The notes under the pieces are model-generated. The model had not been told where the DNA came from. It did not search any database and was given only the letters and a program-made list of their open reading frames with translations. A program made the position numbers and the translations under genes. A DNA stretch of 64,000 nucleotides from Sorangium cellulosum (GTDB taxonomy: Bacteria; Myxococcota_A; Polyangia; Polyangiales; Polyangiaceae). Where the stretch lies: assembly GCF_002950945.1 (NCBI RefSeq), contig NZ_CP012673.1, positions 7,020,501 through 7,084,500 of the forward strand, given 5' to 3'. Of this stretch, positions 9,588 to 19,440 are shown piece after piece (position 1 is the stretch's first letter; each line of letters begins with the position of its first letter).

Positions 9588-12500
9588 ATGCGCTCCTTCC
9601 CCAAGCGGTTCAACTTCAGCCCCGACACCTGGGCCGGTCCGCGCGCGGCCACGTTCCACCGGCGTGAGGACGCATTCCAGCAGCTCGTGGGCGACGCGCT
9701 CCGCGAGGAGTTCGGGGCCGGCGTCCGCGTCATGCCCACCGAGGGACGGGACGGCGGTATCGACGTGCTCCTAGAGAACGACGCGCGCCTGCCCTTCGTT
9801 TCGCGAGACCTGGCCGGGCCGGTGATCGTCGAGTGCAAGGACAACGACGACGCCCGTGGACGCGCCTTCGAGAACGTGCGCGCGGCATGGAAGAAGGTGG
9901 AGGAGAAGCTCGCGAAGCAGTCCGCGGCGGGGTGGCCCGGCACGTACCGCCCCTGGGCGACCGCGCGCACGTACCTCTACCTCACGAGCGCGGCGCTACC
10001 GAACCAGGACGCCCGCAACCGGCTCCAGCATGACGTCGAGCAGTTCTTCCAGCGCTTGCGCCGGGATGGCAGGACCACGATCGAGCACCCGGTCGTTGCC
10101 GACTGGACCGACCTGTGCTCGCTCCTCGACCGGAACCCGCGCCTCGCCGATCGCTGGCTCGGCCTCGGCCGGCTGTCGCTGCGCTCGCAAGCGGAGCAGC
10201 TCGCCTCCCTCGGGGGCGTGAGCCGTTACCTCGTGGATTTGCCGTTCATCGCTCCAGGCCGGGAGAGCCAGACCCATCCTGACCGCCTGCTGGCCCACGT
10301 TCTCGAGCGCGCCGGCGAGGATCGCGGCGTGCTGCTCGTCGGCGCGGGCGGCGTCGGCAAGACCCGGACGCTCCTCGAGGTGGGCCAGCGCGCCGATGCC
10401 CAAGGGTGGAGAGTGCTCCACGTCCTCTCGGGCGAGCCGCCGCTGAGCTCCTCGGACCTGATCCAGGAGGTCGTGGACGGGCGACGGGACACCCTCGTCA
10501 TCTGCGACTACTTCGATCAGCGCGCCCTTGATGTCGTATCGATTCGACAGCGTCTCTTGCCCGCGGCGCGCCAGCGCGGGTTCAAGGTGGCGATCCTCGC
10601 CTCTGCGCGTACGCCGCGCGACGCGCGGCGCAGCAGGAACCCGGACTTTTTCGCCGTTGTGCGTCTCGCCCTTGAGACGGAGCAGGCGCAGCGCCTCGCA
10701 GGCACCATGGAGCAGCAGATCGCCCCTCAGGCTGTCCGCATGCTGGGGGAGGAGAAGGTTCGCAAGCTCACCGGCGATCAGCCGATGATCGCGCTGCTCG
10801 TGCTCAAGGAGCTCGAGCGGCTCGCGGCCACGAGGAAGCTCACCCGTGCGCAGGACACCACGGTCCGGCCCGGCGAGCTCCGCCACTGGCTCGAGCGCCG
10901 CCTCGCGGAGGACGAGCTCGTCGCCGACGCCGGTTCCTCGCGCTGGGACGAGGAGGCGACGTCCCACGTCCTCGGCGCCGCAGCAGCGCTGGCGTTCTGC
11001 CCAGCGCGCCCGAAGCACGTCTACGCGGTGATCACCTGCGTCATCGCCGAGGAGAACAAGGCCAAGGCGGCGGACCAGGCGGAGCGAATCGTCCAGAACC
11101 TCATCGAGCTCGGCTGGCTGCGGAACGCGGAAGGCAAGCTGACGGTCGCGCACGACGTGGTCACCGATCAGCTGCTCGAACAGGCGCTGCGTACCACGAG
11201 CGACGCCGTGCGCAGGCATGCTCTTCGGCGGTTGCTCCGGCCGTGCGCGAAGTCGCCTGCCGTGCTTGCGCGGTTCGCGACCGCGCTCCGGCGCGTCATC
11301 GCCGCGGGGGGCCCGTTTATGCGGGAGCTGGAGCGGCGCGCGCAGGCGTGGCTCAGGAAGGCGTCCCCTGCGCTGGGCAGGATGCTCGCTGGCGCGTCGG
11401 CGTCGAAGTCCTCCGCGGCGCTGTGGGCCATGCTCCGTGGATCGCCATGGAAGCAGACGACGACCGCGTGCTGGGATCAGATCGTCGCCCCGTGGCTCGT
11501 CCGCCATGGCGCGTCGAGCGACGCGTGGCCCCCGCTCTACGCCCTCTGCATTCGGAAGAACCTGCCCGAGCCGTACGCCGCGCGCGCGCTGGAGGCCGCC
11601 ATCGCCTGGATCGAGCAGCACCACGAGGACGAGCACGCCGCCAGCATCCTCCTCATGCTCCTCGACCGGCCGGACCTCGGGTCCGCGATTGCCTCTCGGC
11701 TGTTCGAACTGGCCTGGCCCTGGTATGAGCGGCACCGGCAGAGGCCCTCGGCAGCGCTCGTGCTCGGCGGGCTCCTCGAGCGCACGGAGGCGCCGCCTGC
11801 ACTCATCGAGCGCCTTGGACCGGAGACGCTTCGCTGGTGGATCGAGCACCCGGAGGTCGAAGAGGCCGGGCTCCCGCTCGGCATGCTGCTCCGGCGAGAG
11901 GACACCAGCTCTGCGCTGAGCCAGCGGGTCGAGGGCGCGTCCTGGGAGTGGCTCGAGCGGCATCGCGACGCGCAGACCGCCGGCTACGTCCTCCACGGGC
12001 TCTTGCTGACCTGCGACGAAGAATCCGCCCGCTGGCACCGGGCCGTCGATGCCGCGCTCCGCTGGCTCAAAATCCACGCTGACACCGCAGAGGGCGGGCT
12101 CGTGCTCGGCAGCCTTCTCCTGAGAGGAGAGTCGATCCCGGAGCAGCTTCCCGCCGTGCTCGACGCCGCGTGGGCATGGTTCAAGCGGCGCAGACGTTCG
12201 TTCCGCGTCTCGTTCATCCTGCCCGGGCTGCTCACGACGAGCGCGCTCGATCCGGACAGGTTCGTTCAGGCGGCGAAGATCGCGCTCGGCTGGGTCGCGG
12301 CCTACGACAGGTATCCACAGGCAAGAATCCTCGTCCACCTGGTCTCCCGACGCGGCGATCTCGACCCGGAGCGCGCCGGTGCGATCGACCGTGAAGCGTG
12401 CAGTATCCTGCAGAAGGGTCCGGACATGTCACTCTCCGGCCTCCTCCTCGGTATGCTGCTGGAACGCGGCACGCTGCCCGACGATGTCGCAGCCAGGGTG

Positions 12501-14291
12501 GCCGAGCTGGCGTTGGGCTGGCTCGAGAAGAACGTCGGCGGCGAGCTGCACTGGCTGGTGCTGGCAACCAGCATCGCCTGCCCACACGTCGACGTCACGG
12601 ACGCGCGCCGGCTCGCGGCCGACGCCATCGCGCAGGCGGAGTCCGGAGCTGTACGGAACGTGGACGGCGCGGTGCTGGGGAGCATCATCCACCGCATCGG
12701 CATCGAGACATCGCTCCTTCAGCGCGCGTCGGCGCAGATGGCGCAGTGGTTCGACGGTCACGCGTCCGACCTCGCCGCAATCCAGGCCTATCGCCTGCTG
12801 CTCGGGCGCCCGGATCTCGATCCGGGCCTCATGGCGCGACTCGTCGAGGGCGCGCAGCTCTGGCTGGAACAGCACGGCGATATGTTGGGGGCTGTCGCCG
12901 TCATCGCGCCGCTCCTCGCGCGCGAGGACCTGACGCCGGAGATCCGGGCTCGCGCCGAGACGACGGCGATAACATGGCTCGAGCAGCACAACCCGCGGTT
13001 CGAGGCAGTCGACATCATCAACGTCCTGCTCGCGACATCCCGCACAATAAACAAACCTGGCATTTCGATCGTCGCAGCCGCGAGAGAATGGCTGCAATGG
13101 CATTCAAGGCGTCCGCTGGCATCGTCGCTGATAGCGAATCTCATTCCGCCGTCAGCAGAACCGGCCAGCCCAGAGGATATCCAGCACGCCCTCTCCTGGC
13201 TGGAAGCACACGGCGACAAGCCAGATGCTTTCGATCTTCTGCTGAGGTTGTCCGCGCGCCGCGACCTGAGCCCGCGCTCCGCGAGCGTCGTGGTCTCCAC
13301 AGGTCTGTCCTGGCTCTCCGCTCACCCACACGCGGAGCTGGCCGCACCCCTGATTTACACGCTGTTGGTCAGACCAGAGATAGACGCATCGGTCGTCGTC
13401 CAGCTGGTATCCAGAGCAACCGACTGGCTCGACACGCACGAGCTCTCGGAGGCCTCCGGATACGCGCTGGCAGCCGTGATGTTCGCCGCTCAAAGGCGAC
13501 CAGAACTCGCACACAGCGTCGACGGGCGCGGACCGCTCGGGGCGGTAGAATGGCTGCGAGACCATGCGAGCACGCACATCGCGGGTCCGGTCATAGCGCT
13601 CCTCTACAGCAGAAAAAACCTCACAAGGACAACGCTCGCCGCGGCAGCGACGAGCGTGAAACAATGGCTCGGCGAGCACGCGCACCGGGAAGAGTCATTG
13701 TGGCCCCTGGCGGCGCTTCTGCAACACAGGAACCTGCCACGCGGACTCGCGAGAAGGGTGGTCCAGAAAGCGGTCGAGTGGATAGACCATCACACGCACG
13801 TCGGAGACGCCTACGCGATACTACACGAGTTGTTTGGCCGCGATCTGCGTGACGAAGACTTCCGCACTGTCTTCCTGGCGGCGCTGCGATGGCTCGGGGA
13901 ACACGTCGACACTCCGGAGGGCCAGCAACTGTTGCGCCTCGTCTTCAGCCAAGCTTCACCCGAGGAGAGCGGGGCAACTGAAGGCCAGGACTTTGTCGAG
14001 TCGCTCGTGGATACTTTGGCCTCGTCCGTGGAGGGCGAGGGCTTCGAGGATGCCTGCCGGGCCCTGCCGGCGCTACTCGTGGAGGCTGCGCGGAGCAGAG
14101 CACCAGCGCTGGAGCGAAGAGCTCGGGTCCTGGTTGCGCGAGCGCTCCGCGACCGGCGGATGCACCGAGAGCTGCGGCGCCGCATGGCCGGGGCGTGTCA
14201 ACGGCTGCTCGAGGCGGACGCGTGGCCGGACCGAGCGCGCGCCCTCCAGTTGCTGAGCGAGCTAGGTTTGGCGCCAGCGCTGGAGGACTAA
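9588..14291 (+). CDS. Avs-like protein: PD-(D/E)XK nuclease, STAND NTPase, long repeat array
   Basis: The product has 1,567 residues. Residues about 20-130 look like a restriction-type PD-(D/E)XK nuclease: EGRDGGIDVL (Asp near 59) followed by PVIVECKD (the E-x-K pair near 82-84). A P-loop NTPase follows, with Walker A GAGGVGKT at 251-258 and Walker B TLVICDYFD near 303, then a helical region. From about residue 640 to 1,450 there are roughly twenty degenerate repeats of 38-40 residues with the pattern A..WLE.H......A..VL..LL.R.DL. An N-terminal nuclease, central STAND NTPase and C-terminal repeat sensor is the layout of antiviral STAND (Avs) proteins, in which a bound phage protein triggers assembly and DNA cleavage. 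This role is inferred. No partner gene is adjacent. The last repeats (about 13.0-14.1 kb) are slightly less GC-rich than the rest. ATG 9588 was chosen because the nuclease begins shortly after; its ribosome site is weak. Confidence 0.65.
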   Translation: MRSFPKRFNFSPDTWAGPRAATFHRREDAFQQLVGDALREEFGAGVRVMPTEGRDGGIDVLLENDARLPFVSRDLAGPVIVECKDNDDARGRAFENVRAAWKKVEEKLAKQSAAGWPGTYRPWATARTYLYLTSAALPNQDARNRLQHDVEQFFQRLRRDGRTTIEHPVVADWTDLCSLLDRNPRLADRWLGLGRLSLRSQAEQLASLGGVSRYLVDLPFIAPGRESQTHPDRLLAHVLERAGEDRGVLLVGAGGVGKTRTLLEVGQRADAQGWRVLHVLSGEPPLSSSDLIQEVVDGRRDTLVICDYFDQRALDVVSIRQRLLPAARQRGFKVAILASARTPRDARRSRNPDFFAVVRLALETEQAQRLAGTMEQQIAPQAVRMLGEEKVRKLTGDQPMIALLVLKELERLAATRKLTRAQDTTVRPGELRHWLERRLAEDELVADAGSSRWDEEATSHVLGAAAALAFCPARPKHVYAVITCVIAEENKAKAADQAERIVQNLIELGWLRNAEGKLTVAHDVVTDQLLEQALRTTSDAVRRHALRRLLRPCAKSPAVLARFATALRRVIAAGGPFMRELERRAQAWLRKASPALGRMLAGASASKSSAALWAMLRGSPWKQTTTACWDQIVAPWLVRHGASSDAWPPLYALCIRKNLPEPYAARALEAAIAWIEQHHEDEHAASILLMLLDRPDLGSAIASRLFELAWPWYERHRQRPSAALVLGGLLERTEAPPALIERLGPETLRWWIEHPEVEEAGLPLGMLLRREDTSSALSQRVEGASWEWLERHRDAQTAGYVLHGLLLTCDEESARWHRAVDAALRWLKIHADTAEGGLVLGSLLLRGESIPEQLPAVLDAAWAWFKRRRRSFRVSFILPGLLTTSALDPDRFVQAAKIALGWVAAYDRYPQARILVHLVSRRGDLDPERAGAIDREACSILQKGPDMSLSGLLLGMLLERGTLPDDVAARVAELALGWLEKNVGGELHWLVLATSIACPHVDVTDARRLAADAIAQAESGAVRNVDGAVLGSIIHRIGIETSLLQRASAQMAQWFDGHASDLAAIQAYRLLLGRPDLDPGLMARLVEGAQLWLEQHGDMLGAVAVIAPLLAREDLTPEIRARAETTAITWLEQHNPRFEAVDIINVLLATSRTINKPGISIVAAAREWLQWHSRRPLASSLIANLIPPSAEPASPEDIQHALSWLEAHGDKPDAFDLLLRLSARRDLSPRSASVVVSTGLSWLSAHPHAELAAPLIYTLLVRPEIDASVVVQLVSRATDWLDTHELSEASGYALAAVMFAAQRRPELAHSVDGRGPLGAVEWLRDHASTHIAGPVIALLYSRKNLTRTTLAAAATSVKQWLGEHAHREESLWPLAALLQHRNLPRGLARRVVQKAVEWIDHHTHVGDAYAILHELFGRDLRDEDFRTVFLAALRWLGEHVDTPEGQQLLRLVFSQASPEESGATEGQDFVESLVDTLASSVEGEGFEDACRALPALLVEAARSRAPALERRARVLVARALRDRRMHRELRRRMAGACQRLLEADAWPDRARALQLLSELGLAPALED

Positions 14292-14309
14292 CAGAAGGCG
14301 CGTAGCACA

Positions 14310-14780
14310 TCCGTCTGACCTGGCGCGACCGCCGGTGAACATCGCCCCCGCCAGCCGGCCAGCAACGTCCTGAGGGCCCCCGGGTTCACGGGCTTCGTCC
14401 GGTGGACGTTGAAGCCCGCCTCCGTCGCCCGTCGCTTGTCGTCCTGCTGCCCCGGCCGGTCCGTACGATGAGACCATCTGCTCCTCCGCCCCCCGCAGCC
14501 GGACCGGGGACTCGCTCCCCTTGCCTGGGCCGCCGCCCCTCGCCGTGACACGCCCGGCGTGCAGCTCGACCAGCCTGGGACAAGCGAAAGTCCGATCCCG
14601 AGGCCGTCGCACGATCGCTCGAGCGCCCGGTACGCCTGGGAGGACATCTGGAAGAGGCCCGGGAGCTGCTAGGCGGCGATCCCGATGGCGGTGTCCGCCC
14701 CTGCCGCTCGACTGAGAGCCGGATGCGGCCGCCATCTTACGCACGGGTCGCCTCACCCGAGTCGGGTTACGTCCAGGCTG
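14310..14780 (-). pseudogene. Frameshifted hybrid histidine kinase / receiver remnant
   Basis: Read on the minus strand, pieces of a sensor kinase ATPase domain appear in alternating frames: SSQAYRALERS then DGLGIGLSLV (the G2 box) in one frame, and RLVELHAGRVTARG..GPGKGSE in another. Further along, a receiver-domain end appears: DDKRRATEAGFNVHRTKPVNP then GALRTLLAG. These match the typical C-terminal half of hybrid kinases (HATPase followed by receiver). No single frame spans them and no start or phosphorylation site remains, so this is a decayed fragment. It sits between the STAND gene and the T6SS operon. Confidence 0.6.
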
Positions 14781-14918
14781 CCGGTCGCTTCCGCGGCGGC
14801 AACAGCCATGGGCGCCGAGGTGGCAACCGGCGTCGCGCTGATGACAACGGCCCGTCATTCAGGGACGCCTCGCGAGGACATGCCCGGGCACCGGCACCGG
14901 GAATGTGCGCGAACAGTA

Positions 14919-14947
14919 TTGCCAGCGCTTAGGAGTAGGGGTACATA
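14919..14947 (+). promoter_or_regulatory. Candidate promoter of the T6SS cargo operon
   Basis: TTGCCA at 14919-14924 (five of six to the -35 consensus), a 17-bp spacer, then TACATA at 14942-14947 (a moderate -10). The expected start of transcription near 14954 lies just upstream of the GGAGG ribosome site (14966-14970) of the first vgrG. This is sequence-only; a sigma-54 promoter was looked for and not found. Confidence 0.35.
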
Positions 14948-14976
14948 CAGACGCTTACAACGCGTGGAGGGGTTGC

Positions 14977-17184
14977 ATGATGGATGGCACGCTCAGCCAC
15001 GTGCTCCTTGCGGGCAGCGGTCTGCCCGGCGACGTACGGGTCCAGTCCTACGAGGCGCACGAGGCGGTGTCGCTGCCGTACGCGGTCCACGTTGAGCTCG
15101 CGACCAGCGACCCGTCGTTCCGCATCGACGAGTGCCTCCAGCGCCGGATGGTGCTCGAGGTCGGGGACGGACAGGGGGGCGTCCGATACTACGACGGCCT
15201 CCCGGACCGCGTCGGCTTCCTCGCGTACCGAGGTGGCGAGTTCTTCTTTCGCATGCGACTCCGCCCCGCGTTGGCCGCGCTCGAGCACCGCGAGGGATCG
15301 CGCATCTTCCAGGACAAGACCCCGGTCGACGTCGTCAAGACCATCCTGGCCGAGGCCGGCGTCGACACGGACGTGGAATGGCGGCTCCGGCAGACCTACG
15401 CCCCGCGCGAGTTTCTCTGCCAGTACCGCGAGACGGAGATGAACTTCGTCCACCGCATCCTCGAGGACGAGGGCATCTTCTACTTCTTTCTCCACTCGCC
15501 CGACGGCCACAAGCTTGTCTTCTGCGACGACCCCGCCGCCTTCGCGCAGGAAGAGGGCACCCCGCCCGTCGTGCTCGCGCCGCGCCAGGGCGGGGTCGCG
15601 GGGACACAGCCCCTTCTTGAATTCCGCCGCGAGAAGACGCTGCGCGCTACCGAGGTGGTGCTGCGCGACTACGACTTCGAGAAGCCCGAGCTACCCCCTA
15701 CGGCGACGACCCCCGCACCAGGTCCGTGGTCCATCCGCCACTTCCAATACCCGGGCGGCTTCACCTCGAGCGCCGAGGGATCGCGCCGGTCGCGGGGCCG
15801 TATCAGCTCGCTGCGCGGTGACGTGGACGTCTGCCGCGGGAGGAGCCGCGCGGCAGGCCTCCGCTGCGGCGCGCCGATGACGGTCGAGGGGGCCAACGAG
15901 CCGTTCCTGAATGGCGAGTTCGTCGCGGTAGAGCTGCGATCGCGAGGTCGCAGCGGCGAGGATGCGTGCGAGAACGAGTTCGCCGCCGTCCCCAAGGGCG
16001 CGCCCTTCGCCGCGCCCCTGCGCGCGAAGAAGCCCAGGATCCGCGGCATCCAGACGGCCGTCGTGACGGGCCCCTCGAACGAGCCCCAGTCGATCCACGT
16101 CGACAAGTACGGGCGCGTCAAGGTCCGATTCCTCTGGGATCGCTCCGGCAAGCAGGACGACACGTCGAGCTGCTGGCTGCGCGTCTCGCAGCTCGGCCTC
16201 GGCGGCTCGATGGTGCTGCCGCGCGTGGGCTGGGAGGTCTCGGTCGCGTTCCTCGACGGCGACCCCGATCGGCCGATCGTCCTCGGCCGTGCCTACAACG
16301 CCGAGACCCCCCCGCCCTACGCCCAGCCGGGCGCCGCGGCCGATTCCTCGCTGAAGAGCATGGCGACCCCGGGCGGCGCCGGACACAACGAAATCAAGAT
16401 GAGCGACACCGCCGGCAAGCAAGGAATGTCGATCTCGTCGCAGAAGGACCTCAATATCTCGTCCGGCAACGACAAGAACGAGACCGTCGCGGTGAACGAA
16501 GATCACAGCGTCGGTGGCAACTACAATGTGACCGTCGGCGCGAACGAGACGACCTCGGTGTCGGCGAACCAGTCGATCGATGTCGGCAACGCGCTCCAGG
16601 TCAAGGTGACGGGCGCGCAGAGCGTCACGGTCGGGGGCAACGAGCAGGCGCATGCGAAGTGCGATTACGTCGAGAAGGTCGGCGGCACCCGCGACTACAG
16701 CGTTGGCGGTAACCAGATCACCATCTCGTGCGGCGTCCGCCAGAACATCACCGGAGCCTTCAAGCGCGACGTCGGCGCGGTGCAGGCCAACGTCTCGCTC
16801 GCGTCGATCGACGACAACATGCTGGCGACGTACGACGAGAAGGTCGGGGCGGTGGCCGTGCAGCTGGTGAGGGGCGTCGCCGTCGAGAGCGTCGCCACAA
16901 CCAAGGACCAGACCTCGACCGCGGCCGAGCTCCACGTCGTGCCCGCGCTGTCTACGTCGGCGAAGGGCGTGAAGCAGCTCATCGGCGGCGTGCACCTGCG
17001 GAAGATCGGCGGCGATTTCGTGGTGCAAGCGCCGAGGATCGTCCTCGGCGGCGGCGTCGGCAAGTTCAACGCCGGCGGCAGCTCGGTGAACCTCAACGGC
17101 GGTCCGGTGGTCCTCAAGGGCTCGAAGATCTCGATTGACGCGGGCGCGATCGTCAAGCTGGCATCGAACCTCAAGATAGGCTGA
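14977..17184 (+). CDS. vgrG: T6SS spike protein VgrG (first of three)
   Basis: VgrG trimers form the membrane-puncturing tip of the type VI secretion needle and carry effectors. The 735-residue protein shows the gp27-like N-terminus (SRIFQDKTPVDVVKTILAE, FLCQYRETEMNFVHRILEDE, EGIFYFF), the gp5-like OB-fold near residues 370-445 (DKYGRVKVRFLWDR, MVLPRVGWEVSVAFLDGDPD, RPIVLGRAYN) and a long beta-spike of Gly/Asn/Val repeats (SVGGNYNVTVGAN). It ends soon after the spike, so it has no fused effector domain. ATG 14977 was chosen over the frame's upstream starts because GGAGG lies six bases before it. The next vgrG starts 13 bases downstream. Confidence 0.93.
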   Translation: MMDGTLSHVLLAGSGLPGDVRVQSYEAHEAVSLPYAVHVELATSDPSFRIDECLQRRMVLEVGDGQGGVRYYDGLPDRVGFLAYRGGEFFFRMRLRPALAALEHREGSRIFQDKTPVDVVKTILAEAGVDTDVEWRLRQTYAPREFLCQYRETEMNFVHRILEDEGIFYFFLHSPDGHKLVFCDDPAAFAQEEGTPPVVLAPRQGGVAGTQPLLEFRREKTLRATEVVLRDYDFEKPELPPTATTPAPGPWSIRHFQYPGGFTSSAEGSRRSRGRISSLRGDVDVCRGRSRAAGLRCGAPMTVEGANEPFLNGEFVAVELRSRGRSGEDACENEFAAVPKGAPFAAPLRAKKPRIRGIQTAVVTGPSNEPQSIHVDKYGRVKVRFLWDRSGKQDDTSSCWLRVSQLGLGGSMVLPRVGWEVSVAFLDGDPDRPIVLGRAYNAETPPPYAQPGAAADSSLKSMATPGGAGHNEIKMSDTAGKQGMSISSQKDLNISSGNDKNETVAVNEDHSVGGNYNVTVGANETTSVSANQSIDVGNALQVKVTGAQSVTVGGNEQAHAKCDYVEKVGGTRDYSVGGNQITISCGVRQNITGAFKRDVGAVQANVSLASIDDNMLATYDEKVGAVAVQLVRGVAVESVATTKDQTSTAAELHVVPALSTSAKGVKQLIGGVHLRKIGGDFVVQAPRIVLGGGVGKFNAGGSSVNLNGGPVVLKGSKISIDAGAIVKLASNLKIG

Positions 17185-17197
17185 GCGGAGCGGGGCG

Positions 17198-19438
17198 ATG
17201 GCAAGTCTGGTCGATCTCGAGCACGAGCTCACCGTCGACGGCGCGGGGTACCACGTCCTGTGGATCGAGGCGCACGAGCCGCTCGACGACATCGGCGTGG
17301 TGCGCTGCGAGATCACCGACCACGCGGGCGGGCCGGCGCCGGCGGCGCTCGTGGGAAAAACGCTGTTGATCACGCTGTCCCGCCCGGGCGGGGAACAGGA
17401 ACGGAAGCTAGTCGGCTACGTGGTCGAGGCCGAGAGCACCACGTCCCGAGGCGACGAGGAGACCGGGGTCCGGGTCACCGCGCGGCCGCGGATCTTCCGC
17501 CTCACCCAGCGCACGGACTGCCGCATCTTCCAGGACATGCCGGCGCCGGAGATCGTGAAGAAGGTCCTCGTGGGCGCCGGCGTCCCCGAGGATGCCCAGC
17601 GATGGCAGCTCGCGGGCACCTACCCGAAGCGCGCCTATACGGCGCAGTACCGCGAGACCGACTTCGAGTTCATCCGACGCCTCCTGTCCGAGGAGGGGAT
17701 CGCGTTCGCTGTCGACTCGAGCTCCGGGGCCGATGTGGTCGCGCTCTTCGACGCGGATCTCGGCGACATCGACGGCGACAAGACGATCCCCCATCGCCCC
17801 GGCGACGGCCTGAACGCGCCCGGGGATGCGATCGGAGTGGTCTCCTGCGAGACCTCGACCGCGCCGGGCAAGGTTCACCTGCGCGACTACGATTTCGAGC
17901 ACCCGCGCGTCAAGCTCGACGCCAATGCGGAGGGAGACGACGACTCTGAGAGAGCGCTGGAGGTCTATCACTACCCCGGTCGCTTCAAGGTCCCTGCCGC
18001 GGGCGACCATCTCGCGGAGGTGCTCCTCCAGTCGCTCCGGGCACGCCGGGAGACCGTCTCCGCGTCGACGAACACCCTGCGGCTCCACCCCGGCCGCCAG
18101 TTCGAGCTGGAGGACCACCCCTACGCGCCGCTCAACCGCGAGTACCTGGTGCTCGGCGTGAGGTTGGCCCTGGACCTGCGGAGCAACGCGCACCAGCGCC
18201 AGGGCGAGGTCGGCGAGAGGGTGCGCCTCTCCTTCTCCGCGATCCCCGCCGCCACGAGGTACCGTCCGCCGCGCGTGCCGCACGCGGTGGCCGCGCCCGG
18301 GGCCCAGGTCGCGGTGACGACGGGGCCGGCGGGAAAGGAGATCCACACCGACGCGCACGGCCGCGTGAAGGTGCTCTTCCCGTGGGACCGCCTCGGCAAG
18401 CCCGACGACTCGTCGAGCCTCTGGATCCGCACCTGCCAGATCCCGCTCGGGGGAGGCATGCTGACGCCGCGCGTCGGCTGGGAAGTCTACCTCAACTTCA
18501 CCGACGGTGATCCCGATCTGCCGTTCGTCTTCGGGCGCTTGTACAACGGCAAGACACCGCCCCCCTACCCGCTCCCGCAACACAAGACGCGCACGGCCTT
18601 CCAGACGGCGACCACGCCGGGAGGCGGGTCGAGCAACGAGATCCGGATGGACGACAAGGCGGGCTCGGAGGAGATGTTCATCAACGCCTCGAAGGACGCC
18701 ACCGTCTCCGCGGGAAACAACGCGACGGAGACCGTCGGCAACAACGAGACCCGATCCATCGGCGCGAACCATGCGCTGTCCGTGACCGACAGCATGTCGG
18801 CCAGCATCGGCGCGAATCAAGCGATCTCGGTCGGCGCGGACCAGACGATCCATGTCTCGACCTTCATGGCCGACGATGTGGGGAGCCACTCGCTCTCGAT
18901 CGGCGGCAACCGTGATCTCAAGGCGGGCGGCGACCACAAGCGCACGGTCACCAGCGCGTCGACGCTGACCATCGGGGGCATGCAGGTGGATCTCGTCGCC
19001 GGATCGGCCGACGAGAACGGCCTGGCCACGATGGACGACAAGGTCGGCGCGGCGCTGATCGAGCTCACGGCGTCGGGCCGCACGGTCACGGTGAAGGAGA
19101 GCAGGACGGAGACGGTGGGCGCGGCGAAGGTGATCCTCAGCGGAGGCGGGCGGGCAGTGGACGTCGGGACGGGCCTCAAGCAGAAGGTCGCGGGCGCGGT
19201 GCTCAACAAGATCGGCGGCGACCGCGCCGACACTACCGAGGGCGACTTCCTCGAAGTGGCGGGCGGAGCGCAGCTCATCAAGGCAACCAACGTCGTCTTT
19301 CATGCGGACCAGCTCCTCAGCGTCGTCATGGGTGCCTCGACGATCACGCTGACGCCAGCGTCCGTGTCGATCGCGGGCGCCAAGATCACGATCGACGGCG
19401 AGTGCGACGAGGTGGCCCTCCTCGTGACGGACAACTGA
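17198..19438 (+). CDS. vgrG: T6SS spike protein VgrG (second of three)
   Basis: This 746-residue VgrG is related to, but clearly diverged from, its upstream neighbour. It has gp27-like motifs (TDCRIFQDMPAPEIVKKVL, YTAQYRETDFEFIRRLLSEE), the OB-fold segment (DAHGRVKVLFPWDRLGKPDD, MLTPRVGWEVYLNFTDGDPD) and a Val/Gly/Asn-rich spike (SIGGNRDLKAGGDH). It ends shortly after the spike, with no extra effector domain. A purine-rich GCGGAGCGGGG precedes the ATG. The stop is two bases before the ATG of the third vgrG, so the three are almost certainly co-translated. Different VgrGs may form homo- or heterotrimers carrying distinct cargo; the sequence does not say which. Confidence 0.92.
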   Translation: MASLVDLEHELTVDGAGYHVLWIEAHEPLDDIGVVRCEITDHAGGPAPAALVGKTLLITLSRPGGEQERKLVGYVVEAESTTSRGDEETGVRVTARPRIFRLTQRTDCRIFQDMPAPEIVKKVLVGAGVPEDAQRWQLAGTYPKRAYTAQYRETDFEFIRRLLSEEGIAFAVDSSSGADVVALFDADLGDIDGDKTIPHRPGDGLNAPGDAIGVVSCETSTAPGKVHLRDYDFEHPRVKLDANAEGDDDSERALEVYHYPGRFKVPAAGDHLAEVLLQSLRARRETVSASTNTLRLHPGRQFELEDHPYAPLNREYLVLGVRLALDLRSNAHQRQGEVGERVRLSFSAIPAATRYRPPRVPHAVAAPGAQVAVTTGPAGKEIHTDAHGRVKVLFPWDRLGKPDDSSSLWIRTCQIPLGGGMLTPRVGWEVYLNFTDGDPDLPFVFGRLYNGKTPPPYPLPQHKTRTAFQTATTPGGGSSNEIRMDDKAGSEEMFINASKDATVSAGNNATETVGNNETRSIGANHALSVTDSMSASIGANQAISVGADQTIHVSTFMADDVGSHSLSIGGNRDLKAGGDHKRTVTSASTLTIGGMQVDLVAGSADENGLATMDDKVGAALIELTASGRTVTVKESRTETVGAAKVILSGGGRAVDVGTGLKQKVAGAVLNKIGGDRADTTEGDFLEVAGGAQLIKATNVVFHADQLLSVVMGASTITLTPASVSIAGAKITIDGECDEVALLVTDN

Positions 19439-19440
19439 CC

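Noticed and set aside
9996..12338. Minus-strand open frame of 780 codons opposite the STAND gene
   Set aside because: No motifs; the plus strand encodes Walker A, nuclease and repeats over the same DNA.
14880..14976. Sigma-54 promoter for the T6SS operon
   Set aside because: A GGCAC...TGC match exists but the spacing between the GG and GC elements is 12, not 10, so it does not fit.
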